Source: Candidatus Hydrogenedentota bacterium
Lineage (GTDB): Bacteria; Hydrogenedentota; Hydrogenedentia; Hydrogenedentales; CAITNO01
Length of the DNA: 42,909 nt
Direction: 5' to 3'
NCBI GenBank assembly: GCA_903893795.1
Contig: CAITNO010000133.1
Span: 1-42,909, forward strand
A model generated the notes under the pieces. The model had not been told where the DNA came from. It did not search any database and worked only from the letters and a program-made list of their open reading frames with translations. Within the stretch, counting starts at the first letter, position 1, and every line of letters starts with the position of its first letter. Of this stretch, positions 42,401-42,909 are shown piece by piece. Position numbers and translations under genes: made by a program.

Positions 42401-42605
42401 CCGTTTGATTGGCGTTATCCGCCATACCCCGCAGAGTGTCGACAGGAAGGGCGCCAAGACTCGCCATTCCCCGCACAAGAGAAAAGTGAATTGTGTCATT
42501 GGCACAGGAGTACCCAGTGAGGAGGGAAATGCCCCCGAAGATTCCAAGCCCTGAAACAAGAAAAGGCACAACTCTCCCGATAATGGAAAAACTGTGCTTG
42601 GGCAT
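39414..42605 (-). CDS. Large secreted kelch/DUF5011/Gly-rich/Ig-like protein
   Basis: 1063 residues. A signal sequence (hydrophobic 10-30) is followed by about three kelch-like blades (86-245: GVLWLFGGTG, GTLWMFGGTA), two DUF5011-type Ig-like domains (261-336 and 342-416, each opening PVITLLG), a HYR-like domain (418-498) and a beta region. Next comes a very Gly-rich part (590-770, with a run of nine Gly near 681-689), then another beta region and an Ig-like domain near 969-1047 (LTYQWRHNGADL with DEGLYTCAVGEAG). Cysteines pair in each Ig-like unit. It looks like a cell-surface or secreted adhesive protein; I do not recognise a catalytic part. The ATG at 42605 has GAGG upstream and a promoter at 42640-42668. 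Confidence 0.88.
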   Translation of the reverse strand: MPKHSFSIIGRVVPFLVSGLGIFGGISLLTGYSCANDTIHFSLVRGMASLGALPVDTLRGMADNANQTGAELEAKGPQETSAAHYSAVSWTDRSGSLWLQGGCQTESSPNEACVKNTWRNDPVNDRWIETEDPSEAGQPGIYASFGEPLTAETPGGRTQAVAWIDFGGVLWLFGGTGYTETPGAAELNDLWKFSPSTGTWTWANALSKPRATGPAEYAVCWKNEWGTLWMFGGTAPKCADYQRCLFDQWRDRTTDTPSPPPVITLLGEPAVMVACGTPYVDAGATAIDGNCLHDLSARVAAFNPVNPLEPGRYAVRYNVTDNEGNRADEVMRIVTVADREAPVITLLGDSEVRVECGGTYAEPGAFCTDSCSGTLPVELGGDKVNNAVPGLYRVTYNALDDSCNRAVEVTRSVTVFDAAPVITSRPPDALALADDKGNAQVPDFLPVLQAWDKCSGPLTTAQSPPAGTTVPMGRHDITLTATDRAGRSTSCSAAFTVRKAQDPATYDARGAALDFTANSGSLEIDTSAMTMTLDGTVVATGADVDGVCVFRFKDVKVASAVAVNVSGSRPLSVTASGDMVWLADLEVPPGTLGGGAGGAGGMGAQGASTAGNAPALPAGEGLVGSKGYGGYGMAGPGGNAGADGQPALHGRPGKHAGPGVQGGAALFNAPAIESTLAAGNGGGGGGGGGAGASTTGCTGGVGGSGAKGADGGGAFILAAQGLLQVTGGRFSANAAEIADGASGAAETGAKGCGEAKGGDGGRGGYGTPGMIKLMGSVVLAEGRNVQILHVLDNSPFHNGAFTRYSNMNSEALAAHAPSFDNPDGKTTPVLAENVYGELITANNPLLLSPTPKIPQLLGGPSTAGCCLNSGYWNQAVVDALIPRNGTLQYTVLRQPSAGGASVFRGFDQVFVKNSGEATLDRVVVSVVGGGPMLLPQSSTGVDGQLTAGSVWTTTVPAGAFVVVRRSPGISPGAVTVRTGAAAQFTVTTASTNIALTYQWRHNGADLRNDMKFSGVDTATLSIKDCLSADEGLYTCAVGEAGTVSLEIGDPSLGGILKVSETSP

Positions 42606-42639
42606 AAATCTAACCTCATCTTCTTGGAGAATTCCCCAA

Positions 42640-42668
42640 ATAGTACCAGAAGACGGTCGGTTGGCCAA
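42640..42668 (-). promoter_or_regulatory. Promoter TTGGCC-N17-TACTAT for the large secreted protein
   Basis: On the minus strand TTGGCC (42668-42663) and TACTAT (42645-42640) are 17 bases apart, 34 bases upstream of the ATG at 42605. The -10 box is the same as at 26535. Confidence 0.55.
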
Positions 42669-42736
42669 GTGCCGCGTCAGTTTTACCCCCAAGAAAACGC
42701 GAGTGCGATGCTGGCCAGAAAGGAGCCAATAAGAAT

Positions 42737-42768
42737 GTCCTGCCGGACAGTAGACTGTCCGACAGGAC
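42737..42768. repeat. Strong 14-bp hairpin with TAGA loop
   Basis: GTCCTGCCGGACAG (42737-42750) and CTGTCCGACAGGAC (42755-42768) pair at 13 of 14 positions, the exception being G-T type. It lies between divergent genes, so it is not an obvious terminator for either. The TGTCCTGCC-type sequence suggests a dispersed palindromic repeat. Confidence 0.6.
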
Positions 42769-42845
42769 TCTGGTGTTTGGCCTTTATCTAGATTTTAGAC
42801 GGTCTTTGTAAAACCCCTTGCTTTTTGCGTTGGTTCGTGTTAAAC

Positions 42846-42873
42846 TATACTCTAGCATATATGCTAGAGTATA
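42846..42873. promoter_or_regulatory. Perfect 28-bp palindrome, probable operator
   Basis: The half-site TATACTCTAGCATA is followed directly by its exact complement, 28 bases without mismatch. It overlaps possible -10 boxes (TAAACT at 42841, TATACT at 42846) behind TTGCTT at 42818 (17-base spacer) and ends 20 bases before the start codon at 42894. This is the expected place for a repressor. Confidence 0.7.
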
Positions 42874-42893
42874 CCAACCCAAAGGAGCAGGCC

Positions 42894-42909
42894 ATGGGAT
42901 ACCCGACAA
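42894..42909 (+). CDS. Start of a gene cut by the window end
   Basis: An ATG with AAAGGAG seven bases upstream opens a frame reading MGYPT and then leaves the window. The strong ribosome site and the palindrome upstream support a real gene. The product cannot be determined from five residues. Confidence 0.5.

Overview
The window is a GC-rich, gene-dense piece of a bacterial chromosome. It contains dnaA with a small array of DnaA boxes, cell-wall precursor genes (ddl, dapF), lipoprotein and LPS-type functions (lgt, two Kdo-kinase-like proteins) and a tripartite-type RND exporter. Together these indicate a Gram-negative (diderm) cell. FG-GAP propeller, kelch, DUF5011 and DNRLRE-type secreted proteins, a GH4 glycosidase and a sugar-phosphate isomerase resemble the gene content of environmental heterotrophs of the PVC/FCB type, for example Hydrogenedentota. 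That placement is inference from gene content only. I saw no tRNA, rRNA, CRISPR array or complete insertion sequence.

Layout. 1-3.7 kb (minus): a LysM protein with a degenerate GH3 domain, followed by an aldo/keto reductase. 3.7-7.1 kb (plus): a small secreted protein, a response regulator-PAS-GGDEF protein translationally coupled to a TIM-barrel isomerase, and pdxH. 7.4-13.1 kb (plus): a HisG-like protein, a DnaA-related AAA+/coiled-coil protein coupled to an HD phosphohydrolase, a membrane-anchored small protein, a short-chain dehydrogenase and aquaporin Z. 13.3-14.8 kb (minus): a V4R sensor plus a GGEEF cyclase. 15.2-21.3 kb (plus): an organophosphate-type MFS transporter with a DegT-family aminotransferase (ended by a clear terminator), an FG-GAP propeller protein coupled to a MazG-like protein, then the DnaA-box region and dnaA (ended by a clear terminator). 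21.4-26.4 kb (minus): GH4 glycosidase, zinc-dependent phospholipase C-like protein, ddl and dapF. 26.5-28.0 kb (plus): a lipoprotein. 28.1-37.2 kb (minus): MFP adaptor, two RND pumps and lgt, tightly spaced. 37.6-39.3 kb (minus): two overlapping KdkA/WaaP-like kinases. 39.4-42.6 kb (minus): a 1063-residue secreted kelch/DUF5011/Gly-rich protein. The last 16 bases begin another gene behind a perfect 28-bp palindrome.

The window holds several envelope systems: peptidoglycan precursor synthesis, lipoprotein maturation beside a lipoprotein-adaptor efflux pump, and sugar kinases of the LPS inner core. It also has two c-di-GMP-type signalling proteins. The points most worth a second look are: the DnaA-like AAA+/coiled-coil protein coupled to an HD hydrolase; an RND pump with an extra membrane-embedded insertion between its two halves; a DapF in which the second catalytic cysteine is serine; a terminator-like hairpin directly behind the ddl promoter; a hairpin masking the ribosome site of the phospholipase-like gene; and three DnaA boxes phased at exactly 11 bp.
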